DNA of 64,000 bases from Gammaproteobacteria bacterium (GCA_024640305.1 JAHEFG010000044.1:88034-152033); one strand, 5' to 3'; counted from the first letter of the stretch, positions 19,039 through 29,313 are shown. A program made the numbers and translations. Notes: a model not told the origin generated them from the letters alone.

Positions 19039-20427
19039 ATGACTGACAAGGCATATCGCACCGAACATGACAGCATGGGGGAACTAAAGGTCCCGAAGGA
19101 CGCACTTTGGGGTGCCCAGACGCAAAGAGCTGTCGAGAATTTTCCGATCAGCGGGATACCAATGCCGCGCCAGTTTATCGCGGCCCTCGGCCTTGTTAAG
19201 TGGGCTGCTGCCGGTGCAAATGCCGAGCTTGGGCTGCTAAAAACCGATCTCGCCATCGCAATTCAGAATGCGTCCCTGCAGGTTGTTGAGGGCCGCCATG
19301 ACAAGCACTTTCCTATCGATGTTTTCCAGACCGGGTCGGGTACCAGCTCGAATATGAACGCCAACGAGGTGATTTCTCATCTCGCGACAGCAAGCATGGG
19401 CGCCAGCGTGCACCCGAATGATCATGTCAACATGAGTCAGAGCAGTAATGACGTAATTCCGACCTGCGTCCATGTCAGTGCGGCTCTCGCTATTCATGAT
19501 CAATTGTTGCCGGCATTGCGACACCTGTCCGGCGTCCTCGAGAACAAAGCTGACGAGGTCCGTGATATCGTAAAAACAGGGCGCACCCACCTGATGGATG
19601 CGATGCCCGTGACGTTGGGCCAGGAGCTTGATGGCTGGCGATCACAGATCAATCACGGCATTGAGAGGCTCAACGACACGATGAAGCGCCTGACTGCGCT
19701 TGCCCAGGGCGGAACCGCAGTCGGCACCGGCATCAATGCACACCCGAAATTTGGCGCAAAGGTCGCCGTCCTGCTTAGCGAGAAGACGGGCCTTGAGTTC
19801 ACCTCTGCGGAGTCCAAGTTTGAGGCCCTTTCCAGCCAGGATGCCGCGGTAGAGGCGTCAGGGCAGCTGCGCGTGCTCGCCGTCAGCCTCACCAAGATTG
19901 CGAACGATCTGCGCTGGATGAACGCCGGACCACTTGCCGGAATCGGCGAGATCGCGCTGCCGGCACTGCAACCCGGATCGAGCATCATGCCGGGCAAGGT
20001 CAACCCGGTAATTCCGGAAGCGGTTGCCATGGTGTGCGCACAGGTCATCGGTAATGACACAACTGTCACGATTGCCGGCCAATCAGGTAACTTTCAGCTC
20101 AACGTCATGTTGCCCGTCGCGGCACTCAACCTGCTGCAGAGCATCGAATTGCTAGCCAACGCCAGCACTTGCCTGGCCGACAAGGCGATTGCGGGATTTA
20201 CGGTGAATCTGGACAAGATTAACGATGGGCTGCACCGCAACCCGATTCTGGTGACGGCGCTCAATCTGGTTATTGGTTATGAACTAGGCGCTGCAATAGC
20301 GAAGAAGTCATACGCCGAGGGCCGACCAGTAAAAGACGTTGCCAAGGAAATGACTGACCTCACGGAAGCCGAGCTGGATCGGTTGCTGGATCCGGCGGCA
20401 CTGACCGAGGGCGGTATCAAGAACTGA
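19039..20427 (+). CDS. fumC: Class II fumarate hydratase
   Basis: Iron-independent TCA-cycle fumarase of 462 residues. The lyase signature GSSIMPGKVNPVIPE and the active-site block GSGTSSNMNANEV are present, as are the conserved TGRTHLMDAMPV residues. The ATG at 19039 follows a GGAG ribosome-binding site at 19028; a GTG four codons upstream is a weaker alternative. It is transcribed divergently from purB, whose enzyme releases fumarate. Confidence 0.97.
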   Translation: MTDKAYRTEHDSMGELKVPKDALWGAQTQRAVENFPISGIPMPRQFIAALGLVKWAAAGANAELGLLKTDLAIAIQNASLQVVEGRHDKHFPIDVFQTGSGTSSNMNANEVISHLATASMGASVHPNDHVNMSQSSNDVIPTCVHVSAALAIHDQLLPALRHLSGVLENKADEVRDIVKTGRTHLMDAMPVTLGQELDGWRSQINHGIERLNDTMKRLTALAQGGTAVGTGINAHPKFGAKVAVLLSEKTGLEFTSAESKFEALSSQDAAVEASGQLRVLAVSLTKIANDLRWMNAGPLAGIGEIALPALQPGSSIMPGKVNPVIPEAVAMVCAQVIGNDTTVTIAGQSGNFQLNVMLPVAALNLLQSIELLANASTCLADKAIAGFTVNLDKINDGLHRNPILVTALNLVIGYELGAAIAKKSYAEGRPVKDVAKEMTDLTEAELDRLLDPAALTEGGIKN

Positions 20428-20449
20428 GTCACCTGCTGACCTGACCGCA

Positions 20450-21091
20450 ATGTCCAGTCCTGACGAGATTACGACGGCCCTGCTTCGGCAGTGTCTGCAT
20501 GAGACCCAAATGCCGGCCGATCCGACAGACGTTGTCATGCCAATGGGCAGCGATGATTGGCCGGTCCGACTCAAGCAACAGCTAAGCGGTGTTTTGAAGC
20601 CTGCCGGAGTGCTGATACCCGTCATCGAGCGCGATACAGCTGAGCTGTCACTCTTGCTCACGCAGCGCTCAGCGGAGCTCAAACATCACGCAGGACAGGT
20701 GAGCTTCCCCGGCGGGGCCTGGGAGCCGCATGATACGGATATTGTCGCGACGGCACTGCGGGAAACCCGCGAGGAAGTCGGTATCACGCAGGATGACGTT
20801 ACTGTCATAGGCTATTTGAGCCCGATGCCAACGATTACCGGGTATGCCGTGACACCCGTGGTCGGTGTGGTCTCAGGCGATACAGAGCTACGTCTTGATC
20901 ATGCAGAGGTCGAATACTCGTTCGAGGTGCCTTTGCCGTTCCTGATGGATGCGGGCAACCAAAAAATGGTCGAACGTGAGCTGGACGGCAGGATAGCGAC
21001 CATGGCGGAGTACCATTACGACGGCCAGCGAATCTGGGGAGCGACGGCGTTCATCATTCGAGAGTTCATAAAACTACTTAAAAAAGAATAA
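20450..21091 (+). CDS. Nudix CoA pyrophosphatase, NudL-like
   Basis: A 213-residue Nudix hydrolase. The CoA-type UPF0035 lead-in LTQRSAELKHHAGQVSFPGG precedes the Nudix box, which runs from GGAWEPHD to REEVGI at about residues 84-106. NudL/YeaB enzymes cleave CoA or acyl-CoA to phosphopantetheine and 3',5'-ADP. It follows fumC by 22 bases and precedes mazG by 3 bases, so the two nucleotide-housecleaning enzymes are probably co-transcribed. Confidence 0.9.
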   Translation: MSSPDEITTALLRQCLHETQMPADPTDVVMPMGSDDWPVRLKQQLSGVLKPAGVLIPVIERDTAELSLLLTQRSAELKHHAGQVSFPGGAWEPHDTDIVATALRETREEVGITQDDVTVIGYLSPMPTITGYAVTPVVGVVSGDTELRLDHAEVEYSFEVPLPFLMDAGNQKMVERELDGRIATMAEYHYDGQRIWGATAFIIREFIKLLKKE

Positions 21092-21094
21092 TAT

Positions 21095-21874
21095 ATGGCA
21101 GAAATAAAGAAATTACTTGAAGTTATGGCGCAACTCCGCGATGGGCAAAACGGGTGCCCGTGGGATCAGCAGCAGACTTTTGCAACGATAGCCCCCTACA
21201 CGATTGAAGAAGCGTATGAGGTCGCCGATGCGATCGCCCGAGCAGACTTTGAAGACCTGAAGGGCGAACTCGGCGACTTGTTGTTTCAGGTTGTATTTCA
21301 CTCGCAAATGGCCACGGAAGGTGACTATTTCGATTTTGGTGACGTCGTAGCTGGCATCACCGACAAGATGATTCGTCGCCATCCACACGTATTTGGTACT
21401 GCTGAGCAACGCGCTGCCGGGCCGCAAGAGGGCAGTTGGGAGGCGATTAAGGCTCAGGAGCGCTCGGAACAGGCGGACGATAGCGCGCTGGCCGGGGTTG
21501 CTACAGCACTGCCGGCTCTGAAAAGGGCGCAGAAACTGGGCAAAAGAGCCAGCAGCGTTGATTTCGACTGGCCGGATAGACAGGGTGTGCGCGCGAAAAT
21601 AAGGGAAGAACTTGACGAACTCGAGCAGGCGGTCGGAACAAGAAATGAAAAGGATATCGAAGAGGAATTCGGGGATCTGCTATTTGCCGTCGTTAACCTG
21701 GCGCGGCATCTGGATGTTGATCCGGAGCAGGCGCTAAGCGTTGCAAACCATAAGTTCGAGCGCCGCTTTAGAGACATGGAGCGGGAGCTTGTAGCCTCCG
21801 GAGAAGGGGTGAAGGGTCAATCGCTCGAATCACTGGACAAGGCGTGGCGCGCGGCCAAACATCGCGTCGGTTGA
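21095..21874 (+). CDS. mazG: Nucleoside triphosphate pyrophosphohydrolase MazG
   Basis: House-cleaning all-alpha NTP pyrophosphatase of 259 residues. Two MazG repeats are visible: an N-terminal one with CPWDQQQTF, EEAYEVADAI and LKGELGDLLFQVVFH, and a C-terminal one with REELDELEQAV and EEEFGDLLFAVVNLARHL. The EExxE metal-binding pattern is intact. The gene follows the NudL-like gene closely. Confidence 0.96.
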   Translation: MAEIKKLLEVMAQLRDGQNGCPWDQQQTFATIAPYTIEEAYEVADAIARADFEDLKGELGDLLFQVVFHSQMATEGDYFDFGDVVAGITDKMIRRHPHVFGTAEQRAAGPQEGSWEAIKAQERSEQADDSALAGVATALPALKRAQKLGKRASSVDFDWPDRQGVRAKIREELDELEQAVGTRNEKDIEEEFGDLLFAVVNLARHLDVDPEQALSVANHKFERRFRDMERELVASGEGVKGQSLESLDKAWRAAKHRVG

Positions 21875-21962
21875 CTCATTCAGGCGCTGTTCATTGCACC
21901 CCCTCTATTCTTGATCCCAGGCTGGCAAAAGGCCGGTCGAAGAACTGAAGAGGACGAGGACG

Positions 21963-22526
21963 ATGAATACAAGATATGCGATAGCGGGATTGGTGGCAGC
22001 TGCTGCGCTGCTGGGCGTTTCTGGTGGCGCCTATGCGAATGGACACGGACAGCATTCCGGGGCGATATACGACTACGCCAAAGTTCTCAGTTCACAACCG
22101 GTCGTTCACTACGTGACCGTCAGGCGACCGGTCCAGGAGTGCTGGCAGGATACTGAATATTACACCGAGTACAGAAGGGCTCCCGGTGAGGGTGGCGCTA
22201 CACTTTTCGGTGCCATCGTCGGTGGCGTCATTGGGCATCAGTTTGGTGGTGGAAGTGGCAAGCACGCTGCGACCGCGGCAGGAACGATCATAGGCGCTTC
22301 TATTGGTAACGGTGCGGCTCGTCGCAAGGCTGGCTCAAATCATGGCTATACGCAGGTATCTCGGCCGGTACGGCGTTGTGAGACGCGCTATCGCGACCAT
22401 CGTGAAGAACGTATCGATGGCTACGATGTCATTTACCGCTATCGCGGGCAAAATTATTCGACGCGCATGCCTTATGACCCGGGTCGGAAGATGAAGATCC
22501 GCGTTGATATTCGGCCTGCCAGGTAG
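21963..22526 (+). CDS. Exported glycine-zipper (17 kDa antigen-like) protein
   Basis: A 187-residue protein with a signal peptide (about residues 1-25, ending GGAYA). A central glycine-zipper segment (GATLFGAIVGGVIGHQFGGG, then AAGTIIGASIGNGAA) is typical of the Rickettsia 17 kDa surface-antigen/DUF4124-adjacent families that insert into the outer membrane. Paired cysteines in VQECWQD and RRCETRY flank the zipper and may form a disulfide. No lipobox is seen. A GAGGACGAGGAC ribosome-binding site precedes the ATG. It lies upstream of the PhoPQ-type genes. Function unknown. Confidence 0.75.
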   Translation: MNTRYAIAGLVAAAALLGVSGGAYANGHGQHSGAIYDYAKVLSSQPVVHYVTVRRPVQECWQDTEYYTEYRRAPGEGGATLFGAIVGGVIGHQFGGGSGKHAATAAGTIIGASIGNGAARRKAGSNHGYTQVSRPVRRCETRYRDHREERIDGYDVIYRYRGQNYSTRMPYDPGRKMKIRVDIRPAR

Positions 22527-22616
22527 GGTTTCTGAACGAAGTTAGCTGTGATCTCGTTCGTTGCAATCACCTCGATGACGTACGACACTTGTTTAAACTT
22601 CCGAGAGTTGGTTGCA

Positions 22617-22961
22617 ATGATCGAATATAGGAAATTACACGTGCGAATACTGCCAATACTGTTGTTAAGTTGCTCGCTGGCGTCGATGCCGGCGGCGAGC
22701 CGAGCCAGTGAGTTAGAGCAGTCTATGTACGGGTCGGGTGCGAAGTTGGACAGCTACGCCGACACAGGGCTGCAAGTTGCGCAAAATGGTGGTGGCAAGA
22801 GCTTGTCCGAAGCGGTCGAGCAGGTTCGCAGACAGACCAACGGTCGCATCCTTAGCGCGGAAACGAAGGTTAAGGGAAACCGTGAAGTTCACCACATCAA
22901 GGTTTTAACCAAAGACGGCAAGGTAAAGACGGTGAAAGTGCAAGGCCATAAACGTGGTTAA
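22617..22961 (+). CDS. Small exported PepSY-like protein
   Basis: A 114-residue protein with an N-terminal signal peptide (about residues 1-29, ILPILLLSCSLASMPAASRA). The C-terminal PepSY-like segment runs SLSEAVEQVRRQTNGRILSAE and ends in a lysine-rich strand. PepSY-type proteins often sit beside two-component systems and may sense or modulate periplasmic signals. The ATG at 22617 was preferred over a longer frame that adds 23 residues before the signal peptide. It lies 15 bases before the response regulator gene and so is likely part of that operon. Confidence 0.7.
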   Translation: MIEYRKLHVRILPILLLSCSLASMPAASRASELEQSMYGSGAKLDSYADTGLQVAQNGGGKSLSEAVEQVRRQTNGRILSAETKVKGNREVHHIKVLTKDGKVKTVKVQGHKRG

Positions 22962-22976
22962 GCAGAGGAAGCAGCC

Positions 22977-23663
22977 ATGCGATTGCTCGTAATCGAAGAC
23001 GATGCGACGCTTCGCGAGTCACTCGTAGAGAGGCTTGCCGGAGCCGGGTTCGCTGTCGAACAGGCAGCAGATGGCAAGGAGGGCCTGTACTTCGCGCTTG
23101 AATACCCGATCGATCTTGCGATAGTGGATCTCGGCCTGCCGGGAATGTCGGGACTCGACATCATTCGCGAGGCTCGCCAGAAGGGTAAGGATTTCCCGAT
23201 TCTTATACTGACGGCTCGTGATCGTTGGGAAGATAAGGTCGACGGTCTCGATGCCGGCGCAGACGACTACGTGGTCAAACCGTTCCAGCCGGAGGAGGTC
23301 ATTGCGCGGGTTAATGCGCTGTTGCGTCGCAGCGGTGGCTGGTCATCGTCGGTGATGACTGCCGGTCCGGTTACGCTCGACATGTCTCGCCAGGATCTAT
23401 CGGTAAATGATGCGTCAATCGAGCTGACGAGCTTCGAGTACAAAATCATCGAATACCTGATGATCCGAGCGGGGCAAGTCATATCGAAAACGGAGCTCAC
23501 CGAGCGACTTTACGACCAGGATTTTGAGCGCGACAGCAATGTTATAGAAGTCTTCATTGGGCGCTTGCGCAAAAAGATGGACCCTGAAAATACGATCAAC
23601 CCAATCGAAACATTGCGCGGGCGTGGTTATCGCTTTGCGTTGGATCGTGGTCAGGACGACTAG
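22977..23663 (+). CDS. OmpR/PhoP-type response regulator
   Basis: A 228-residue two-component regulator. The receiver domain (1-115) has IEDDATLRESL, the phospho-acceptor aspartate in LAIVDLGLPGMSG (residue 51) and KPF near residue 100. The winged-helix DNA-binding domain (about 125-225) has SFEYKIIEYLM, SNVIEVFIGRLRKKM and GRGYRF. The PhoP resemblance is by overall layout and partner; the signal is unknown. The kinase gene begins 8 bases downstream. Confidence 0.9.
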   Translation: MRLLVIEDDATLRESLVERLAGAGFAVEQAADGKEGLYFALEYPIDLAIVDLGLPGMSGLDIIREARQKGKDFPILILTARDRWEDKVDGLDAGADDYVVKPFQPEEVIARVNALLRRSGGWSSSVMTAGPVTLDMSRQDLSVNDASIELTSFEYKIIEYLMIRAGQVISKTELTERLYDQDFERDSNVIEVFIGRLRKKMDPENTINPIETLRGRGYRFALDRGQDD

Positions 23664-23671
23664 AAAACTTT

Positions 23672-25039
23672 ATGTCCTCCCTTAATGCACGGCTTCTGAT
23701 TTCAGTCAGCGTGCTGCTGCTGTTCTTTTTTGGCGTTACGATCTTCGTGCTTGATACCGCTTTTCGCAGCGCTGGAGAGCAATCCCGCGAAGATGTGCTG
23801 GATGGCCACCTTATGGCATTGCTTGCGGCCGCTGAACCGACCGACAACGGCGACTTATCGATGCCGGCCGACCTGCACGATCCCCGCCTGAGCAGCATTG
23901 GCTCAGGTTTATATGCCGAAATCCGAAGCAGTGACGGAAATGTTCAGTGGCGTTCAAAATCTGGGCTTGGTCACGAATTACCTTTTGGAGAGATATCCCA
24001 AGACGGCTCACGCCTGTTTCAAAAAAATTCGCTGAGTGACGGAACACCGCTACTAACCCTGAGCCTTTCGGTGCAATGGGAGTTTCCGGATGAGGAGCTA
24101 AAACCTTTCATATTCCGTGTTGCCGAAAGCCTCGATTCGTTCAACGCACAGGTTGCGAGGTTCCGGCAGCAGTTGTTCGGCTGGTTTGCTGCGGTCGCGC
24201 TCGTAATGCTGTTGGCAATTTCCACGTTATTGCGACGCATGCTGCGCCCCCTGAGACAAATTGAGACAGAGATAGCGGCGATAGAAGAGGGCAGACGTCA
24301 AACCCTTTCTGGCCAGTACCCTACCGAGTTGCGCGGTGTCGCTCGCAATATGAATCTGCTAATTGACTCGGAGCGTGCGCGTTCCGATCGCTACAAGGCG
24401 ACGCTCGACAACCTTGCACATAGCCTCAAAACGCCACTCGCCGCTATGCGTGCGTTGCTAAATCAGGGGTTGCCAGAGAAATTTTCTGGCCGCTTTGATG
24501 AACAGATCGAACGCATGGATGAAATCGTTCGCTATCAACTTCGCAAGCCGGCAACGCTGGCGACAGACAATCTTGTCCTGACGCAGGTATCAGTAGCGAA
24601 AGAGGTGGACAGGCTGGTCGACGGCATGCGCAAGGTCTACCACGACAAAGACCCCGACATTGAAGCCGCAATTGAGGACGGAGTGCAGTTTCGAGGTGAC
24701 AAAGGTGATTTCCTGGAGCTCGCCGGGAACCTGTTAGACAACGCCTGCAAGTGGTGCGACTCGAGGGTGCGGATCGAGGTACGCTATAAACAGAGCGAGA
24801 GCGGCGTAAAAAGTGGCCTCGTCCTGTCAGTTGCCGATGATGGTCCGGGGATTCCGGCCGATGCGGCGGAGGCACTTCTGCAGCGGGGAACCAGGCTGGA
24901 TGAATCGACGCCAGGACACGGTATTGGTCTCGCAATAGTCAAGGATATTGCCCACTCGTATGGTGGGCAGCTATCCATTCAAAGCTCTGAGCTCGGCGGC
25001 GCCGAAATCACAGTTACAATCGCCCCGGCTATGACTTAG
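23672..25039 (+). CDS. PhoQ-like sensor histidine kinase
   Basis: A 455-residue membrane kinase. Two transmembrane helices (about residues 8-28 and 170-190) bracket a periplasmic sensor of about 140 residues, and a HAMP-like segment follows. The phosphorylated His lies in [15 protein letters not shown]. The ATPase domain has the N box [12 protein letters not shown]1 VADDGPGIP and G2 [14 protein letters not shown]. The periplasmic domain lacks the strong acidic cluster of enteric PhoQ, so magnesium sensing should not be assumed. Its 3' end overlaps the slipin gene by 11 bases, tail to tail. Confidence 0.9.
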   Translation: MSSLNARLLISVSVLLLFFFGVTIFVLDTAFRSAGEQSREDVLDGHLMALLAAAEPTDNGDLSMPADLHDPRLSSIGSGLYAEIRSSDGNVQWRSKSGLGHELPFGEISQDGSRLFQKNSLSDGTPLLTLSLSVQWEFPDEELKPFIFRVAESLDSFNAQVARFRQQLFGWFAAVALVMLLAISTLLRRMLRPLRQIETEIAAIEEGRRQTLSGQYPTELRGVARNMNLLIDSERARSDRYKATLDNLAHSLKTPLAAMRALLNQGLPEKFSGRFDEQIERMDEIVRYQLRKPATLATDNLVLTQVSVAKEVDRLVDGMRKVYHDKDPDIEAAIEDGVQFRGDKGDFLELAGNLLDNACKWCDSRVRIEVRYKQSESGVKSGLVLSVADDGPGIPADAAEALLQRGTRLDESTPGHGIGLAIVKDIAHSYGGQLSIQSSELGGAEITVTIAPAMT

Positions 25040-25790
25040 ACGCGTTCGCCATCTTCAGTATTGGCCCGACGAGTTCGAGGGGCAGTGGAAATACAATGGT
25101 GTTCGTCCTCTCGTTCGCAATTTCCTTCAGGGTCTGCAGGTAACGAAGCTGCAATGCCTGTTCTTCGCTGGCCAGCATCTTGGCGGCGTCGGCGAGCATT
25201 TGGGCCGCCTGTTTTTCAGCCTCGGCGTTGATGACCTTGGCGCGCCTTGCGCGTTCTGCTTCAGCCTGTTGGGCAATTGCGCGAATCATGCTTTCATCGA
25301 GATCGACGTGCTTAATTTCGACGTTTGCAACCTTGATGCCCCAGTTGTCAGTCCGCTTGTCGAGCAGGTTCTGGATATCTTCGTTGAGCTTGTCGCGTTC
25401 GGCGAGCATGTCATCGAGTTCGTGCTGGCCAAGCACAGAGCGCAATGTCGTTTGTGACAATTGGCTGGTCGCTTCAAAAACATTTGCAACTCGAATGACG
25501 GCTTTTTCCGGATCTACTATGCGGAAGTAAATAACAGCATTTACTTTTACCGAGACGTTGTCACGTGATATGACGTCCTGTGTCGGCACGTCCAGAACGA
25601 TGACCCGCAAGTCGACCTTTGTCATCTTTTGGATGCCGGGAATCAGGATAATCAACCCGGGGCCTTTGACCTTTTGAAACCGACCGAGGAAAAAAATAAC
25701 TCCGCGTTCGTATTCCTTGAGGATCTTGACGGTGTTGTAAAGAATGACTATCAGTAAGGCGGCAATTATTCCAGCGTATGGGATGATCAT
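25029..25790 (-). CDS. Slipin / stomatin-like SPFH membrane protein
   Basis: A 253-residue SPFH (band 7) protein with one N-terminal membrane helix ([17 protein letters not shown]). The slipin core has [20 protein letters not shown] and [15 protein letters not shown] charged coiled coil ([18 protein letters not shown]) drives oligomerisation. Slipins form membrane microdomain scaffolds and are commonly paired with NfeD proteins. That partner lies immediately upstream on the same strand, 27 bases away, so an operon is likely. Confidence 0.93.
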   Translation of the reverse strand: MIIPYAGIIAALLIVILYNTVKILKEYERGVIFFLGRFQKVKGPGLIILIPGIQKMTKVDLRVIVLDVPTQDVISRDNVSVKVNAVIYFRIVDPEKAVIRVANVFEATSQLSQTTLRSVLGQHELDDMLAERDKLNEDIQNLLDKRTDNWGIKVANVEIKHVDLDESMIRAIAQQAEAERARRAKVINAEAEKQAAQMLADAAKMLASEEQALQLRYLQTLKEIANERTNTIVFPLPLELVGPILKMANASKS

Positions 25791-25817
25791 GGCGTTACCT
25801 CTCAGATAAATGCCAGG

Positions 25818-27203
25818 CTATGTTTGATTCGTCGTGTCGCCGGTCTCAGTTTCCGACGCAGGTTCGATTTCAAGGGTCAGGCCATCCATTGAGAGGACGA
25901 TGACGTCTTGATCTTTTTCAACTGCTACGTTGCTGTGTGCAGCCCAGGATTCCCCTTCGAGCCAGACCTTGCCTTCACCATAAAATGCATGCATCGCCTT
26001 GCCTATGCCGCCTACGATCGAGTCGCTACCTGATACTGCGCCGCGACGCCGCAGCCGCAGGATGAAACTGACAAGCCAGACGATGAACACTGCTGCGAGT
26101 ACGGCGAGCCCGATGACGAAGGTCAGCGAAATACCAAAGCCTGGAATTCCGCTATCGAACATCATGATGGCACCGAATACGAATGCCGCGATGCCACCAA
26201 CGCCAAGCGCACCGAAACTCGGGGCGAACGCCTCCGCCGTCATCAACGCCAGCCCCACGATAATGAGTGCCAGTCCGGCATAGTTAACCGGCAACACCTG
26301 TAAAGCGTAGGCGGCCAGCAAGAGGCAAATGACGCCTACAACCCCGGGAACGATCGCGCCGGGATTCCAGCCTTCGTACATGAGTCCATACAGCCCGATA
26401 AGGCCGAGCAACAGTACGATCTCCGGGTTGGCGATTGCTGATAATATTTTGATCCGCCAATTCGGTTCATAGACGTCGACGACGACCTCGCTGGTGTCAA
26501 GCACCACCGTTTCCGAGTCTATTTTGACCGCGTAACCGTTGATCTGCTTAAGCAGATCGGTGCGGTTCTCGGCGACAAACTCAATAACGTTCTGTTCCAG
26601 GGCGTCCGTTGCGGTCAAGGTTGCCGCATTGACAACGGCATCTTCTGCCCAATCTGCATTGCGCCCGTAGCGGTCTGCGAGGCCACGAATATAGGCGATT
26701 GCATCATTAAGAACCTTGCGCTCCATCGCCGTACCAGGTTGCGTTTCGTCAGCCGGCTCTTCGTTTGCGTCTGGCGTATCGTCGTCGCCGTCATCAGGTC
26801 CATTGGGCGTCGCATCATCGCCGGTCAGGGAAACCGGGGTAGCAGCGCCGAGGTGAGTGGTTGGCGTCATAGCAGCGATGTGACTTGCGAGCAGGATGTA
26901 GGTGCCGGCACTATCTGCACGGGCGCCGGCGGGCGTGACGTACGCGGCTACAGGAACGCCTGACCCCAGAATTTTCTGGACGATGTCGCGCATCGGCTCC
27001 ATGAGACCGCCGGGCGTGTCCATGTTGATAATAACGAGCTCGGCACCGGTTTCTTCGGCATGCTCGATACCACTGATGATGTAGTCGGCTGTGGCCACGC
27101 CGATGCCACCCTTGAGTTCGAGTTCAACGACAGTGCCTTCCGCATGAGCGGCATGCGAAAGCAAAGCAATCAAAAAGCCTGCGACAATGGCACAATATCT
27201 CAT
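25818..27203 (-). CDS. NfeD-family membrane serine protease
   Basis: A 461-residue NfeD protein of the long type. The signal peptide is residues 1-21. A ClpP-like serine protease domain (about 24-215) has MDTPGGLMEPM, the nucleophile in ARADSAGTYI and a candidate general-base lysine in MERKVLNDA. It is interrupted by an Asp/Glu-rich insertion (about 125-150). Four to five transmembrane helices and a C-terminal OB-fold NfeD domain (GKVWLEGESWAAHS) follow. Family members cleave stomatin C-termini, and the slipin gene downstream is the expected partner. The ATG at 27203 starts the signal peptide; a longer frame is not supported. Confidence 0.92.
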   Translation of the reverse strand: MRYCAIVAGFLIALLSHAAHAEGTVVELELKGGIGVATADYIISGIEHAEETGAELVIINMDTPGGLMEPMRDIVQKILGSGVPVAAYVTPAGARADSAGTYILLASHIAAMTPTTHLGAATPVSLTGDDATPNGPDDGDDDTPDANEEPADETQPGTAMERKVLNDAIAYIRGLADRYGRNADWAEDAVVNAATLTATDALEQNVIEFVAENRTDLLKQINGYAVKIDSETVVLDTSEVVVDVYEPNWRIKILSAIANPEIVLLLGLIGLYGLMYEGWNPGAIVPGVVGVICLLLAAYALQVLPVNYAGLALIIVGLALMTAEAFAPSFGALGVGGIAAFVFGAIMMFDSGIPGFGISLTFVIGLAVLAAVFIVWLVSFILRLRRRGAVSGSDSIVGGIGKAMHAFYGEGKVWLEGESWAAHSNVAVEKDQDVIVLSMDGLTLEIEPASETETGDTTNQT

Positions 27204-27231
27204 TGCACGATAATAGCAGGGCGCGCAAGGC

Positions 27232-27732
27232 ATGTTTATACGGTTTATTACTACTGGTGGCACCATCGACAAGGTCTATTTCGACGCCTTGAGCCAATTC
27301 GAGATCGGTGACTCAACGATCAAGCACATCCTTGACGAAGGACTTGCTGATTTTGGCTACGAAATCGTGCCGCTGTTGCAAAAAGACAGCCTCGACATAA
27401 CCGATGAAGATCGGACTTTGCTGCATGATTTTATTGCCAATGACGACGCGGAGCTCTACGTCATCACGCACGGTACCGACACGATGCCGGCAACTGCAGA
27501 GGCGCTTGAAGACCTGCAAGGCAAGACCATCGTGCTAACCGGCGCGCTTACCCCGGCTCGATTCAAGACAAGCGATGCGACGTTCAATGTCGGCATGGCG
27601 GTGGCAACGGCGCAGGTGGCGTCACCGGGGGTTTACATTGCGATGAGCGGGCAGGTGTTCAGCGCAGGAACCGTCCGCAAGAATCGAGCTGAGAACAAGT
27701 TTGAAACTGTCTGCTCCCGTGATCCGGACTAG
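27232..27732 (+). CDS. Half-length asparaginase-domain protein
   Basis: A 166-residue protein corresponding to only the N-terminal domain of type I/II asparaginases, which are normally about 330 residues. The catalytic residues of that domain are kept: Thr in ITTGGTIDK, Thr-Asp in ITHGTDTM and a lysine in ARFKTSDATFN. The C-terminal domain, which helps form the dimer active site, is absent. The gene ends with a clean stop and no remnant follows, so it seems a true short form and not a fresh truncation. It diverges from nfeD with only 28 bases between start codons. Activity is uncertain. Confidence 0.8.
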   Translation: MFIRFITTGGTIDKVYFDALSQFEIGDSTIKHILDEGLADFGYEIVPLLQKDSLDITDEDRTLLHDFIANDDAELYVITHGTDTMPATAEALEDLQGKTIVLTGALTPARFKTSDATFNVGMAVATAQVASPGVYIAMSGQVFSAGTVRKNRAENKFETVCSRDPD

Positions 27733-27788
27733 CACACGGCCGTCTAGCCCGGCCTTACTGACACGGTCGCACGCAATATATGCCGAGG

Positions 27789-29309
27789 CTACAAATCGAA
27801 ATTAATGCCCTGAGCCAACGGCAGATCGGAGCCCCAGTTAATCGTATTCGTTTGCCTGCGCATGTACGTCTTCCAGGAGTCGGATCCTGCCTCACGGCCA
27901 CCACCGGTTTCCTTTTCGCCGCCAAATGCGCCACCAATCTCGGCGCCCGACGTGCCGATATTGACGTTGGCGATACCGCAGTCTGAACCTGCGTTCGACA
28001 GGAAATACTCGGCATTTTGCAGATTATCGGTGAAGATCGACGACGATAGCCCCTGCACGACACCATTCTGCATTGCTATTGCCTCATCCAGCGTATCGTA
28101 TTGAATCAAGTACAAAATTGGGCCAAAAGTCTCTTCCTGCACGATATCCCAGTCGTTCTGGGCTACGGCGATAGCAGGTGAAATGAAGTGCCCGGGACCA
28201 TCAATGCGTTCTCCACCACAGAGGATTTCGCCGCCTGAGTTACGCACGGCCTCGCAGGCCGCCTCGACCTGCTTGACGGCAGACTCGTTGATCAGCGGAC
28301 CCATTAGCGTGTTTTCGTCAAGAGGATCCCCGATGCGCACTTGTCCATATGCCTTGAGCAGGGCGCTCTTTAATTCTTCGTAGCGCGACTTGTGAACGAT
28401 GACACGACGTGTCGACGTGCAGCGCTGACCAGCAGTGCCGACCGCACCAAAAACAATTGAGGGCACCGCGATATCGAGATTCGCGTGCTCGTCCACAATG
28501 ATTGCGTTGTTACCCCCGAGTTCAAGCAACAATTTCCCCATGCGTGCGGTGACCTGTCCGCCGATTTTCTTGCCGACGCCGCAGGATCCCGTGAACGAAA
28601 TGAGATTAACGCGCTTATCTTCGACGAATTTTTTCGACAGCTTGTGACTGGTGTCGTCGTTAAACAGGAAGAACAGCGGTGGCAAGTCCAGGTCGGCCAG
28701 CGCTTCATTGACAATTTTCTGTACCGCGACGCCACACAACGCAACATTCGATGACGGCTTCCAGATATTCACGTTGCCACATATAGCCGCAATGCAAGAA
28801 TTCCATGCCCAGACAGCGACCGGAAAATTGAACGCGGTGATCGTGCCGATGATTCCCAGCGGGTGCCATTGCTCGTACATGCGATGCTGTGGTCGCTCAG
28901 AATGCATCGTATTGCCGTACAGCATGCGCGACTGGCCTACCGCGAAGTCGGCAATGTCGATCATCTCCTGCACCTCGCCATCGCCTTCGGCTTTGATCTT
29001 GCCGTTTTCGAGTGCGACGAGGCTGCCGAGGGCATCCTTGTTGTCTCGCAGGGCGTTACCGATCAGGCGTACGGCGTTGCCACGAACGGGTGCCGGTATC
29101 GCACGCCAAATCAGAAATGACTCCTCCGCCTTGCGCATCATGGTTTCGTATTCGGTAGCGACGGAAGAGCGGACGCTGGCGATGAGTTCGCCGGTTGCCG
29201 GGTTTATTGACTCAATCAGCTCAGCGGAAGTGTCTTCGCTGCTTTCACTGCCGTACCAGGTACCTGGGTTGACGGCCTCAAGGCCCAAACTGTCCAGTAT
29301 CTTATTCAT
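27789..29309 (-). CDS. amaB: Alpha-aminoadipate / piperideine-6-carboxylate semialdehyde dehydrogenase (ALDH7 type)
   Basis: A 506-residue aldehyde dehydrogenase of the ALDH7/antiquitin group, which oxidises alpha-aminoadipate semialdehyde to aminoadipate in lysine catabolism. Diagnostic elements are the nucleophile Cys in [12 protein letters not shown], the general-base Glu in [10 protein letters not shown] and [13 protein letters not shown]. The C-terminal [20 protein letters not shown] is typical of this group. It starts 4 bases after the saccharopine-dehydrogenase-like gene on the same strand, which supports the lysine assignment. The symbol follows Pseudomonas usage and is tentative. Confidence 0.88.
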   Translation of the reverse strand: MNKILDSLGLEAVNPGTWYGSESSEDTSAELIESINPATGELIASVRSSVATEYETMMRKAEESFLIWRAIPAPVRGNAVRLIGNALRDNKDALGSLVALENGKIKAEGDGEVQEMIDIADFAVGQSRMLYGNTMHSERPQHRMYEQWHPLGIIGTITAFNFPVAVWAWNSCIAAICGNVNIWKPSSNVALCGVAVQKIVNEALADLDLPPLFFLFNDDTSHKLSKKFVEDKRVNLISFTGSCGVGKKIGGQVTARMGKLLLELGGNNAIIVDEHANLDIAVPSIVFGAVGTAGQRCTSTRRVIVHKSRYEELKSALLKAYGQVRIGDPLDENTLMGPLINESAVKQVEAACEAVRNSGGEILCGGERIDGPGHFISPAIAVAQNDWDIVQEETFGPILYLIQYDTLDEAIAMQNGVVQGLSSSIFTDNLQNAEYFLSNAGSDCGIANVNIGTSGAEIGGAFGGEKETGGGREAGSDSWKTYMRRQTNTINWGSDLPLAQGINFDL

Positions 29310-29313
29310 CGTT

